NCBI GenBank assembly: GCA_963713625.1
Contig: CAVQMN010000010.1
Span: 1 to 64,000, forward strand
From: Bog-756 sp963713625
GTDB lineage: Bacteria; Actinomycetota; Acidimicrobiia; Acidimicrobiales; RAAP-2
Length of the DNA stretch: 64,000 bases
Reading direction: 5' to 3'
Position numbers and translations under genes: made by a program. The notes beneath the pieces were generated by a model. The model did no database searches and was not told the origin of the DNA. It was given only the letters and a program-made list of their open reading frames with translations. Numbering within the stretch: position 1 is the stretch's first letter; each line of letters begins with the position of its first letter. This document shows, one piece after another, positions 43,583 through 52,024 of the stretch.

Positions 43583-44827
43583 ATGACCGGAGCCGTCACC
43601 GTGCCGACAGGCACCTCGAACCCCGAGCCGGTGGACGGGTCCGTCGACAGGACCGATTGGGTGGCGGCCATCCCCTTCCTCGGCGCACACCTCGTTCCCC
43701 TGGCCGCCTTCTTCGTGGTGGTCACCTGGGAGGCCTGGGTCCTCTGTGCCGTCCTCTACCTGGGCCGGATGTTCTTCATCACCGCCGGGTACCACCGCTA
43801 CTTCTCCCACCGCAGCTACCGCATGGGTCGGGTGGCCCAGTTCGTGATGGCCGTCGGCGGGACCACCGCCCTCCAGAAGGGCCCGCTGTGGTGGGCCAGC
43901 CACCACCGGCTCCATCACCGGTACACCGACCTCGACGACGACGTCCACTCGCCCCGCGACGGGTTCTGGTGGAGCCACGTGGGCTGGATCCTGTCGACCA
44001 AGTACAAGGACACCGACCTCACCGCCATCAAGGACTTCGCCGCCTACCCCGAGCTCCGCTTCGTCGAGCGGACGACGTGGCTCGCCCCCTGGCTGCTGGC
44101 CGCGGCCTGCTTCCTCATCGGTGGCTGGGGCGGCCTGATCATCGGCTTCTTCTTGTCCACCGTGCTGCTCTGGCACGGCACGTTCCTGGTCAACTCCATG
44201 GCCCACCTCATGGGCCGACGGCGCTACGCCACCCCGGACACCAGCCGCAATTCGATGATCATCGCCGTGATCACCGGCGGCGAGGGATGGCACAACAACC
44301 ACCACTACCTGCCCGCGTCGGCCCGCCAGGGCTTCACCTGGTGGGAGATCGACCCCACCTGGTACGCACTCCGCGGCCTGGCCGCCCTCCACGTCATCCG
44401 TGACCTGAAGGACCCCCCGGCCCGGCTGCTCGACCAGGCCCGGGTCCGGGACGGTGCCTTCGACATCGGCATGTTCCGCTCCTACTGGGAGCGGGCGGCC
44501 AAGATCACCGGGGAACGGATCGCCGATCTCAGCGCCCGACCGCTGGCCCCGTCGTCCGAGGCCCTCGACGCCGCCACCCCTCCAGCCACACCGGCACCGT
44601 CAGCCACGCACGCACCGGCAGCCACACCGGCACCGGCAGCCACACCGGCACCGGCTCCGCCGCCGGAACGGGCCGCGGAGGCGGGCGAGCCCCTCTCCCA
44701 CCTGTCGGGGCTCATCTCCCGGGTGCTCGAGTCGGCCGACCAGCTGGCGGCCTCCACCCGCCGGACCCGGAAGGGAACCAAGGTGACCTCGGCCGAGCCG
44801 GGGTCGCCCGACCACCACTCCGAATGA
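43583..44827 (+). CDS. Acyl-CoA desaturase (delta-9 type)
   Basis: The membrane di-iron desaturase has all three His boxes: HRYFSH, HRLHH and HNNHH, plus four membrane helices and the conserved GEGWHNNHHYLP. It introduces a double bond in acyl chains for membrane fluidity. Residues 1-300 cover the family; the C-terminal 110 residues are an extension with an Ala/Pro/Thr repeat (ATPAPAATPAPAATPAP) and a helical end. TACCAT near 43541 could be its -10 with a leader of about 30 bases containing GTAGGCGG. The upstream DoxX-Rieske protein could supply electrons, which is inference. Confidence 0.9.
   Translation: MTGAVTVPTGTSNPEPVDGSVDRTDWVAAIPFLGAHLVPLAAFFVVVTWEAWVLCAVLYLGRMFFITAGYHRYFSHRSYRMGRVAQFVMAVGGTTALQKGPLWWASHHRLHHRYTDLDDDVHSPRDGFWWSHVGWILSTKYKDTDLTAIKDFAAYPELRFVERTTWLAPWLLAAACFLIGGWGGLIIGFFLSTVLLWHGTFLVNSMAHLMGRRRYATPDTSRNSMIIAVITGGEGWHNNHHYLPASARQGFTWWEIDPTWYALRGLAALHVIRDLKDPPARLLDQARVRDGAFDIGMFRSYWERAAKITGERIADLSARPLAPSSEALDAATPPATPAPSATHAPAATPAPAATPAPAPPPERAAEAGEPLSHLSGLISRVLESADQLAASTRRTRKGTKVTSAEPGSPDHHSE
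44585..44660 (+). repeat. In-frame 18-bp repeat in the desaturase tail
   Basis: Units close to GCACCGGCAGCCACACCG repeat in tandem, with partial units on both sides, and code APAATP. Gain or loss of a unit keeps the frame. Boundaries are approximate. Confidence 0.6.
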
Positions 44828-45639
44828 ACGCCCCCGGGTCGCACCGGTCGTCGTCGGCCGCGGCGTTCGGGGCCGCTGGGCTGTGGATCGTCGACCTCGA
44901 CGGCGTCATCTGGCTTTCCGGCGAGCCCATCGGTGACGTGCGCCAGGCCATCGACGCGCTGCGGGCCCGTGGGGCGCGGGTGGTGTTCGCCACCAACAAC
45001 TCGGCCCCGACCACCGGCGAGCTGTTGGCCCGCCTGGACGCCTTCGGGGTCACCTCGTCGGAGGCCGACCTGATCAGTTCGGCCGGCGCCGCCGCCTCGC
45101 TCCTCCACTCCGGGCAGTCGGTGAAGGTGCTGGCCGAGGCGGGGGTGCTCGAGGCCCTCGACGCACGTGGCATCACCGTGGCCGACGGTGAGCGGGCCGA
45201 CGCGGCCATCGTGGGGTGGACGCGGTCGTTCGACTTCGACAGCCTGGCCGCCACGGCCACCGTGGCCCGCTCGTCGGGACGGCTGGTGGCCACCAACGAG
45301 GATCCGACCCATCCCACACCGAAGGGCCTGATGCCGGGGGCCGGGGCCCTGCTCGCCGCCGTGGCCACCGCCTCCGGTGTGACCCCCGACGTCGCCGGCA
45401 AGCCCCATGAACCCATGGCTTCACTGCTGCGATCCACGTTCGGGTTCGCCAACGGTGACCGCTCGGTGGTGATGGTCGGCGACCAACCGCGCACCGACGG
45501 CAAACTGGCGGAGCGTCTCGGGGTCCCGTTCGGTCTGGTCGACTCGGGGGTCACCGCGGCCGGCACCGACGACTTCGACGTGCCGGTGGCCGTTCGCTAC
45601 CCCGATTTCACCACCATGGTCCGCTCCGTCCTCGACTGA
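44824..45639 (+). CDS. HAD-IIA family phosphatase (NagD-like)
   Basis: The 271-aa product has motif I DLDGVIWL near residue 25, the HAD-IIA cap with FATNNSAPT (motif II region), AVATASGVTPDVAGKPHEPM (motif III Lys) and motif IV VMVGDQPRTDGKLAERLG. Such enzymes cleave small phosphoesters. In many actinobacteria a HAD-IIA gene sits just upstream of tlyA, as it does here with one gene between. It overlaps the desaturase stop by 4 bases (ATGA), so its translation is probably coupled. Confidence 0.9.
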   Translation: MNAPGSHRSSSAAAFGAAGLWIVDLDGVIWLSGEPIGDVRQAIDALRARGARVVFATNNSAPTTGELLARLDAFGVTSSEADLISSAGAAASLLHSGQSVKVLAEAGVLEALDARGITVADGERADAAIVGWTRSFDFDSLAATATVARSSGRLVATNEDPTHPTPKGLMPGAGALLAAVATASGVTPDVAGKPHEPMASLLRSTFGFANGDRSVVMVGDQPRTDGKLAERLGVPFGLVDSGVTAAGTDDFDVPVAVRYPDFTTMVRSVLD

Positions 45640-45740
45640 CGCTCGACCAACGCTCGACCGGAGACCCACGGGCCCCCGACGGGGGAGCGCATCCGGGCGC
45701 AACGGCCCAAAAACCAGTTTCTACGAGCAGGGACGCCGGG

Positions 45741-45746
45741 TAGGGT
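45741..45746 (+). promoter_or_regulatory. -10 box TAGGGT for a leaderless start
   Basis: TAGGGT-GAAACG-ATG has a 6-base gap and no separate ribosome site. It opens the housekeeping operon of the histone-like gene, tlyA and nadK. Confidence 0.5.
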
Positions 45747-45752
45747 GAAACG

Positions 45753-46292
45753 ATGGTCAACAAGGACGCGTTCCAGAGGTATCTCGACGCCGGTGTGGCT
45801 TTCACCAACATGACCCGGGCCCGGGCCGAGGAGCTTGTCCAAGAGCTCGTGCAGAGCGGGGAGTTCCAGAGCGGCGACGCCCGGGCCAAGGTCGACGAGC
45901 TTCTCGAACGCACCCGCAAGTCCCGGGAGGCCCTGGTCTCCCAGGTCCGCCGCGAGGTATCCCACCAACTCGACAGCATGGGCATCACCAACGTCGAGGA
46001 CCTGGCCAAGCAGGTGGCCGCGCTCTTGTCACGCACCGCCGAGGCCGGGAAGGCCGCCACGGCGACGGCCAAGAAGGCCGCGGCCAAGAAGGCTCCGGCC
46101 AAGAGGTCGGCGGCGAAGAAAGCGCCGGCGAAGAAGGCGGCCGCACACAAGGCGCCGGCCAAGAAAGCCGCGGCCAAGAAGTCGGCGGCCAAGAAGTCGG
46201 CGGGCACCAAGGCGGCGGCCAAGAAGTCGGCGGCCAAGAAGGCTCCGGCGAAGAAGGCGGCCCCGTCCGCCGGCAACGGGTCGGCGGGCTGA
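45753..46292 (+). CDS. Phasin-like / histone-H1-like protein with AAKK repeats
   Basis: Residues 1-100 are helical (MVNKDAFQRYLDAGVAFTNM, ELVQELVQSGEF, LVSQVRREVSHQLDSMGIT) and resemble phasin-type or PhaF-like proteins. The C-terminal 75 residues are repeats of AAKK, APAKK and SAAKK, like the tail of histone H1-like and PhaF/HupB proteins, and should bind DNA. It may link granules or membranes to the nucleoid, or act as a nucleoid protein. It precedes tlyA with a 4-base overlap. Confidence 0.75.
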   Translation: MVNKDAFQRYLDAGVAFTNMTRARAEELVQELVQSGEFQSGDARAKVDELLERTRKSREALVSQVRREVSHQLDSMGITNVEDLAKQVAALLSRTAEAGKAATATAKKAAAKKAPAKRSAAKKAPAKKAAAHKAPAKKAAAKKSAAKKSAGTKAAAKKSAAKKAPAKKAAPSAGNGSAG

Positions 46293-47140
46293 CCCCGACA
46301 CGGCGCCGACTCGACCGGGCCCTGGTCGAGCGGGGCCTGGTGGAGAGTCGGCCGCAGGCCGTCGCCCTCATCGAGCAGGGGGCGGTGCTGGTGTCGGGGT
46401 CGGTGGCCGACAAGCCGGCCCGCATGGTGGCCCCCGGCGAGCCCATCGAGCTGGCCCCGACAGCCAACCGATTCGTCAGCCGGGCCGGCGAGAAGCTGCA
46501 TGCCGCGTTGGCGCGGTTCGCCATCGATCCGACCGGGCTCCGGGCCCTGGATGCCGGCGCTTCCACCGGCGGCTTCACCGACTGCCTGCTCCAGGCCGGC
46601 GCCGCCTCGGTCGTGGCTGTCGATGTGGGCCGGGGCCAGCTCCACCACCGGCTCCGACTGGACGACCGGGTGACGAGCCTCGAGCGTCTGGACATCCGTC
46701 AGGTGTCCCTGGCCACGGTGGGGACACCGGTCGACCTGGTCACCGCCGATCTCTCGTTCATCTCGGTGACCCGGGCCATCCCCGTCCTGGTGGGGGAGGT
46801 GGCCCGGCCCGGGGCGCCGGTGGTCATCCTCATGAAGCCCCAGTTCGAGGCGGGACGGGCCGAGGCCTCCCGGGGGAAGGGCGTCATCCGCGACCCCGAG
46901 GTCCACCGGCGGACCCTGGCTGAGGTGTCGGGCGCGCTCGACGCCGCCGGAGCAGTCATCATGGGGGTCATGCCCTCACCGATCACCGGGTCCGCCGGCA
47001 ACATCGAGTTCCTCATCCACGCCCGGACGCCGGGGGGGCCAGTGGTCGGTGGCGCTGGGGCCGCCCTCGAGCTCGGAGCCATGGTGGACGGGGCCGTGGC
47101 CGAAGCCCACCGCCCCCGGCCCGAGGTCGGGCAACCATGA
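46289..47140 (+). CDS. tlyA: TlyA-type rRNA 2'-O-methyltransferase
   Basis: The protein starts with an S4 RNA-binding domain (RRRLDRALVERGLVESRPQA, IEQGAVLVSG) and continues with the FtsJ-like Rossmann methyltransferase (LDAGASTGGFTDCLLQAGA as SAM site, DLSFISVT, MKPQFEAG). TlyA methylates 16S and 23S rRNA cytidines and affects capreomycin sensitivity. The usual start falls at CTG 46289, which overlaps the stop of the previous gene as CTGA; the first ordinary start, GTG 46340, would remove most of the S4 helix. I therefore annotate CTG. The order tlyA-nadK-recN is conserved in actinomycetes. Confidence 0.88.
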   Translation: MTPTRRRLDRALVERGLVESRPQAVALIEQGAVLVSGSVADKPARMVAPGEPIELAPTANRFVSRAGEKLHAALARFAIDPTGLRALDAGASTGGFTDCLLQAGAASVVAVDVGRGQLHHRLRLDDRVTSLERLDIRQVSLATVGTPVDLVTADLSFISVTRAIPVLVGEVARPGAPVVILMKPQFEAGRAEASRGKGVIRDPEVHRRTLAEVSGALDAAGAVIMGVMPSPITGSAGNIEFLIHARTPGGPVVGGAGAALELGAMVDGAVAEAHRPRPEVGQP

Positions 47141-47961
47141 CCACGGTCGCCTTCTACACCCATCCCGACCGCCCCGAGGCCGGTGCGGTGGCCGGCCGGG
47201 CCGCCGAATGGCTGGCCGCCCGGGGCCACCGGTCGATCTCCGCCCTCCAGGCCGACGGCTCGGTGGCCATCGACGGTGCCGACCTGCTGGTCAGCCTGGG
47301 GGGTGACGGCACGCTGTTGCGGGCGGTGGTCGCCGCCCTCGAGACCGGCGTGCCCGTCCTCGGGGTCAACGTCGGCAGGCTCGGCTACCTCACCCAGGTC
47401 GAGCCCAAGGATCTGGACAGCGCGCTGGCCGCGTTTCTGGACGGCACCCACCAGGTCGAGGAGCGGATGACCCTCGAGGTGGTGGTGCGCGGATCGGACG
47501 GGCGCACCGTGGCCCGGCGCCGCGCCCTCAACGAGGCGACGGTGGAGAAGACGGTGCCCGGCCACACCGTGCGGGTGGCCACGCTGATCGAGGGCCGGCC
47601 GTTCGTCATCTACGCGGCCGACGGGTTGCTGGTGTCGACCCCCACCGGCTCCACCGCCTACAACCTCTCGGCCCGGGGCCCGGTGCTCTCCCCACACCTG
47701 CGGGCCATCGTGGTCACCCCGGTCTCACCCCACATGCTCTTCGACCGGCCCCTGGTCCTCGACCCGACCGAGCACCTCCGGCTCGACGTCCTGGAGCCCC
47801 GGCCGGCCGTCCTCGTCGTCGACGGGGTGACCGTGTGCACGCTCGAACCTGGGGCCACTGTCGAGTGCCGTGAAGGCGACCAGCCGGCCCGACTGGTGAC
47901 CAACGGATCGCGGGACTTCCACGCCATCCTGCGGGCCAAGTTCCACTTGGCCGACCGGTAG
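47137..47961 (+). CDS. nadK: NAD kinase
   Basis: The 274-aa product has all marks of ATP-NAD kinase: GGDGTLLRA, NVGRLGYLTQ, ALNEATVEK, DGLLVSTPTGSTAYNLSARGP and SPHMLFDRPLVL. It phosphorylates NAD to NADP in the cytoplasm. The ATG overlaps the tlyA stop by 4 bases (ATGA), so translation is coupled. Length is normal for the family. Confidence 0.97.
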   Translation: MTTVAFYTHPDRPEAGAVAGRAAEWLAARGHRSISALQADGSVAIDGADLLVSLGGDGTLLRAVVAALETGVPVLGVNVGRLGYLTQVEPKDLDSALAAFLDGTHQVEERMTLEVVVRGSDGRTVARRRALNEATVEKTVPGHTVRVATLIEGRPFVIYAADGLLVSTPTGSTAYNLSARGPVLSPHLRAIVVTPVSPHMLFDRPLVLDPTEHLRLDVLEPRPAVLVVDGVTVCTLEPGATVECREGDQPARLVTNGSRDFHAILRAKFHLADR

Positions 47962-47973
47962 GTCACAGCCACG

Positions 47974-49587
47974 GTGGCACCCTCACTGATCGAACTCCGC
48001 GTCCGCAACCTCGGGGTCATCGACGACGTCACCGTTCCCTTCCGGCCCGGGACGACCGCCCTCACCGGAGAGACGGGGGCCGGAAAGACACTGTTGGTCG
48101 AAGCCCTCGGGCTCCTCCTCGGGGGCAAGGCCGATCCGTCCGTGGTGCGGGCCGGCACCGAGGAGGCCATGGTCGAAGGCCGATTCGCCGGGCTGTCCGG
48201 GGACGACGAGCTGGTGCTGGCCCGATCGGTGGTCCGTGGCGGCCGCTCGAAGGCGTGGATCGACGGACGCATGGCCTCGGTCGGGGCCCTGTCGGAAGCC
48301 GCCGCCGGTCTCCTCGAACTCCACGGACAACACCAGCACCGGACCCTGGTCCACACCGATGCCCAACGGGCGGCCCTCGACACCTTCGGCCAGGTGGATC
48401 TCCGCGCCCTCGAGGCGGCCCGGCTCGAAGTGCGCCGGCTGGCCGACGAGTCGGCCGAGCTGGGCGGCGATGCCCGGGAGCGGGCCCGGGAGGCCGATCT
48501 GCTCCGGTACCAGCTCGACGAGATCGACGCCGCGGCCATCGACGACGCCGACGAGGACGGCCGGCTCGAGGCCGAGGAGGACCGGTTGGCCGCGGCATCG
48601 TCCTACCGGAGCGCGGCGGCCGAGGCCCTCTCGGCGATCTCGGCCATGGAGGACTCGAGCGCCCTCGACCGGCTGGCCGAGGCCACCCGGGTCCTCACCG
48701 GTCTGGCCCCGCTGGCCGCCTTCGAGTCGCGGCTCCGGTCGGCCATGGCCGACGTGTCCGATCTGAGCACCGACCTCCGATCGGTGGTGGAGACCTGGGA
48801 GGACGACCCCGAACGGCTGGAGGAGATCCGCTCCCGGCGCCAGATGCTCCACGAGCTCGAACGCAAGTACGGAGCCGACCTCGGCGAGGTGCTCGAGTTC
48901 GCCGGCGCGGCCCGCCGGCGGTTGGCCGACATCGAGATTCGCGAACGCCGGGCCGTGGCCCTGGACACGGAGATGGCCGCGGCCCGCGCCGTGCTGGCCG
49001 CGGCCGAGTCCGAGGTGGCGTCGGCCCGGAGGAGGGCCGCACCCCGGATGGCCGCCCAGATCCAGTCCAGCCTGCGCGAACTGGCCATGCCCTCGGCCCG
49101 GTTCTCCGTCGACGTCGGCGGTGATGGTCCGGCCGACCGGGTGAGCTTCCTCCTCGGGGCCAACGCGGGCGAGCCGCTGCAGCCGCTGGCCAAAGCCGCG
49201 TCCGGGGGTGAGTTGGCCCGCACCATGCTGGCCATCCGCCTGGCCACCGCCGACAGCCAGGGGGTGATGGTGTTCGACGAGGTCGATGCCGGCGTGGGCG
49301 GGGCGGCCGCCACCGCGGTGGGGTCGGCCCTGGCCGACCTCGGGCGCCATGCCCAGGTGTTGGTGGTGACCCACCTGGCCCAGGTGGCGGCCCAGGCCGA
49401 CCAGCAGGTGGAGGTGCGCAAGTCCGAACGTGCCGGTCGGACCCGCACCGAGGTCGATGTGCTCGACACGAAGGCGCGGGTCGTCGAGCTCAGTCGGATG
49501 CTGTCGGGCAGCCCGGACAGCGCGTCGGCCCAGCGCCATGCGCGCGAGCTCCTCCAGAAGAAGCCGACACCGGTCGCACCGCGGTGA
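47974..49587 (+). CDS. recN: DNA repair protein RecN
   Basis: The SMC-like ATPase of 537 aa has the Walker A motif LTGETGAGKTLLVEALGLLLG, ELHGQHQHRTLV, a long coiled-coil centre (residues about 150-360), the signature LAKAASGGELARTMLA and Walker B MVFDEVDAGVGG, followed by VLVVTHLAQVAAQAD. RecN acts in double-strand break repair. Start is GTG 47974, 12 bases after nadK. It lies in its usual place between nadK and pyrG. Confidence 0.96.
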   Translation: MAPSLIELRVRNLGVIDDVTVPFRPGTTALTGETGAGKTLLVEALGLLLGGKADPSVVRAGTEEAMVEGRFAGLSGDDELVLARSVVRGGRSKAWIDGRMASVGALSEAAAGLLELHGQHQHRTLVHTDAQRAALDTFGQVDLRALEAARLEVRRLADESAELGGDARERAREADLLRYQLDEIDAAAIDDADEDGRLEAEEDRLAAASSYRSAAAEALSAISAMEDSSALDRLAEATRVLTGLAPLAAFESRLRSAMADVSDLSTDLRSVVETWEDDPERLEEIRSRRQMLHELERKYGADLGEVLEFAGAARRRLADIEIRERRAVALDTEMAAARAVLAAAESEVASARRRAAPRMAAQIQSSLRELAMPSARFSVDVGGDGPADRVSFLLGANAGEPLQPLAKAASGGELARTMLAIRLATADSQGVMVFDEVDAGVGGAAATAVGSALADLGRHAQVLVVTHLAQVAAQADQQVEVRKSERAGRTRTEVDVLDTKARVVELSRMLSGSPDSASAQRHARELLQKKPTPVAPR

Positions 49588-49658
49588 GGGCCCGCCGGCG
49601 GGTGGCGGTGGATCCGGCGCCGTTGCTGGGGTCCGCACCGCCGACCGGTCGGTTCCGC

Positions 49659-49664
49659 TAGCCT
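49659..49664 (+). promoter_or_regulatory. -10 box TAGCCT for a leaderless pyrG
   Basis: TAGCCT-CATCAG-GTG gives a 6-base gap and supports GTG 49671 as the start, over the ATG three codons downstream. Confidence 0.45.
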
Positions 49665-49670
49665 CATCAG

Positions 49671-51422
49671 GTGCCCGACATGGATGGCCCGCCGCAACCC
49701 TTCGGGGGACAACCGGGGGCCGTTCCACCCCCGCGATCGGGTCCGGAAGCCAACGGGACGGCGGTCGGTGGTCAGCGCCAGACCAAGTTCATCTTCTTCA
49801 CCGGTGGTGTGTCGTCCTCGCTGGGCAAGGGCCTCACCGCCTCGTCACTGGGCCGGCTCCTCAAGTGCCGCGGTCTCCGGGTGACCATGTGCAAGCTCGA
49901 CCCGTACATCAACGTGGACCCGGGCACGATGAACCCCTTCGAGCACGGTGAGGTCTTCGTCACCGAGGACGGCGGCGAGACCGACCTCGACCTCGGCCAC
50001 TACGAACGGTTCATCGACGAGAACCTGCACAAGGGGTCCAACGCCACCACCGGCCGGATCTACTCGTCGGTCATCGCCAAGGAGCGCCGGGGTGACTATC
50101 TGGGGAAGACCGTCCAGGTCATCCCGCACGTCACCGACGAGATCAAGAAGTGCGTCCGCGCCCTCGGCACCGAGGACGTCGACGTGGTCATCGTGGAGAT
50201 CGGCGGCACCGTCGGCGACATCGAGATCGTCCCCTTCATCGAGGCCATCCGCCAGTTCCGGCGCGACGTCGGACGGGACAACGTCTGTTACGTCCATCTG
50301 ACCCTGGTGCCCTACCTCGGCCCCTCGGGCGAGCAGAAGACGAAGCCCACCCAGCACTCGGTGACCGAGCTGCGCAGCCGGGGTATCCAGCCCGACGTGA
50401 TCGTGTGCCGGTCGGACCGGATGATCTCCGACGACCTCAAGCGCAAGATCTCCCTGCTGTGCGACGTCCCCATCGAGGCGGTGGTGTCCGCGGTCGACGC
50501 CGACAACATCTACCAGATCCCCCTCGTCCTCTACGAGGAGGGACTCGACCGCTACATCCTTCGCCTGCTCCGGTTCGACGAGGCGTCCCATCCCATCGAC
50601 CTCACCGACTGGGAGCGGCTGGTCAGCCAAGTCGACGCCGCCGTCCGTCCCGTGCGCATCGGCATCATCGGCAAGTACATCGACCTGCCCGACGCCTATC
50701 TCTCGGTGGTCGAATCCCTCCGCCACGCCGGCTTCTACCACGGGGCCAAGGTGCAGATCGAATGGATCCAGGCCGCCACCGTCCCCGACATCCTCGATCA
50801 CGACGGCCTGCGCGGGTTCGACGGACTGGTCATCCCCGGCGGGTTCGGTGAGCGGGGCGTGGAGGGGAAGATCGCCGCCGCCCACTACGCCCGCGAACAC
50901 GAGCTCCCCCTGCTCGGCCTGTGCCTCGGACTCCAGGTCATGATCATCGAGGTGGCCCGGACCATGGTTGGTCTGGAGGGTGCCAACTCGAGGGAGTTCG
51001 ACGCCACCACCCGCTACCCGGTGGTGGATCTGATGGACGAGCAGCACGAGGTGGAGGACAAGGGCGGGACCATGCGCCTCGGTTCCTATGCCGCCCGCCT
51101 CCTGCCCGGCTCGCAGGTGGAGCGGGCCTACGGGACGGACATGGTCTGGGAGCGCCACCGCCACCGCTACGAGGTCAACCCGCGCTTCCGCAGCCGGCTG
51201 GAGGAGGTGGGCCTGGTGTGCTCGGGCATCTCACCCGACGGTCGGCTGGTGGAGTTCATCGAACTGCCGGACCACCCCTTCTGGGTGGGCACCCAGGCCC
51301 ATCCGGAGTTCAAGAGCCGGCCCACTCAGCCCCATCCCCTCTTCCGCGAGCTGGTGGGCGCCGCCCTGGTGCGGGCCGAGGGCCGGGACCCGCGTCTGAT
51401 CGACATCGGTGCCGTCGGCTGA
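49671..51422 (+). CDS. pyrG: CTP synthase
   Basis: This 583-aa enzyme has the synthase domain (KFIFFTGGVSSSLGKGLTAS, DPYINVDPGTMNPFEHGEV, ETDLDLGHYERF) and the glutamine amidotransferase domain with catalytic Cys in GLCLGLQVMI and His/Glu in AHPEFKSRPTQPHPLF. It makes CTP from UTP, ATP and glutamine. A poorly conserved Pro/Gly-rich stretch of about 35 residues precedes the core; the promoter position supports this longer form. Confidence 0.97.
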   Translation: MPDMDGPPQPFGGQPGAVPPPRSGPEANGTAVGGQRQTKFIFFTGGVSSSLGKGLTASSLGRLLKCRGLRVTMCKLDPYINVDPGTMNPFEHGEVFVTEDGGETDLDLGHYERFIDENLHKGSNATTGRIYSSVIAKERRGDYLGKTVQVIPHVTDEIKKCVRALGTEDVDVVIVEIGGTVGDIEIVPFIEAIRQFRRDVGRDNVCYVHLTLVPYLGPSGEQKTKPTQHSVTELRSRGIQPDVIVCRSDRMISDDLKRKISLLCDVPIEAVVSAVDADNIYQIPLVLYEEGLDRYILRLLRFDEASHPIDLTDWERLVSQVDAAVRPVRIGIIGKYIDLPDAYLSVVESLRHAGFYHGAKVQIEWIQAATVPDILDHDGLRGFDGLVIPGGFGERGVEGKIAAAHYAREHELPLLGLCLGLQVMIIEVARTMVGLEGANSREFDATTRYPVVDLMDEQHEVEDKGGTMRLGSYAARLLPGSQVERAYGTDMVWERHRHRYEVNPRFRSRLEEVGLVCSGISPDGRLVEFIELPDHPFWVGTQAHPEFKSRPTQPHPLFRELVGAALVRAEGRDPRLIDIGAVG

Positions 51423-51450
51423 CCAGCCGCCGGCGGAGGACCAACCGGGC

Positions 51451-52014
51451 ATGGCGTCGGCCAGACTGCCGAGCTTCACCAAAACCGGCGAAGAGGTCAT
51501 CCACCGGGGCTGGGCCATCACGCTCAACAAGGTCCACTTCACCGACCCGGGTGGCCAGGCCTTCGATCGGGACGTGGTGCGTCATCCCGGGGCGGTGGCC
51601 GTGGTGGCCATCACCGACGACGACACCGTGGTGCTGGTGCAGCAGTTCCGGGCCGCCATCGACGGCTGGCTGCTCGAGCTGCCCGCCGGTACCTGCGACG
51701 TCGAGGGTGAGCCCGCCGAGGCGGCAGCCAACCGGGAGCTGGCCGAAGAGGTCGGGTACTCGGCGGCCGGGCTGACCCTGCTCACCAGATGCGCCATCAC
51801 CCCGGGGTTCTGCGACGAGTACGCCAGCATCTTCCTCGCCACCGGGCTCACCCCCGTGCCCCTCGACCGTCAAGGGATCGAAGAGGGCTACATGCGCATC
51901 GTCGAGGTCCCGCTGTCCCTTTTCGACGCCATGGTGGACGACGGGACCATCGTCGACGCGGCCACCATCCTCGGGGTGGGGCTGGCCCGCCGCCGACTGG
52001 ACGCGGCCCGGTGA
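51451..52014 (+). CDS. NUDIX hydrolase, ADP-ribose pyrophosphatase type
   Basis: The 187-aa product has the Nudix box GEPAEAAANRELAEEVGYSA (GX5EX7REUXEEXGU pattern), preceded by VVRHPGAVAVVAI and QQFRAAIDGWLLELPAGTCD, as in ADP-ribose pyrophosphatases found between pyrG and xerD in actinomycetes. It should hydrolyse ADP-ribose or a related nucleoside diphosphate. The ATG at 51451 has GGAGGA upstream; an in-frame GTG at 51409 would overlap pyrG by 14 bases. Confidence 0.92.
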   Translation: MASARLPSFTKTGEEVIHRGWAITLNKVHFTDPGGQAFDRDVVRHPGAVAVVAITDDDTVVLVQQFRAAIDGWLLELPAGTCDVEGEPAEAAANRELAEEVGYSAAGLTLLTRCAITPGFCDEYASIFLATGLTPVPLDRQGIEEGYMRIVEVPLSLFDAMVDDGTIVDAATILGVGLARRRLDAAR

Positions 52015-52024
52015 GCGACCCACC

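Noticed and set aside
46056..46270. Possible CRISPR or satellite repeat
   Set aside because: The short repeats are in-frame AAKK/APAKK codons of a DNA-binding tail, with no spacers.
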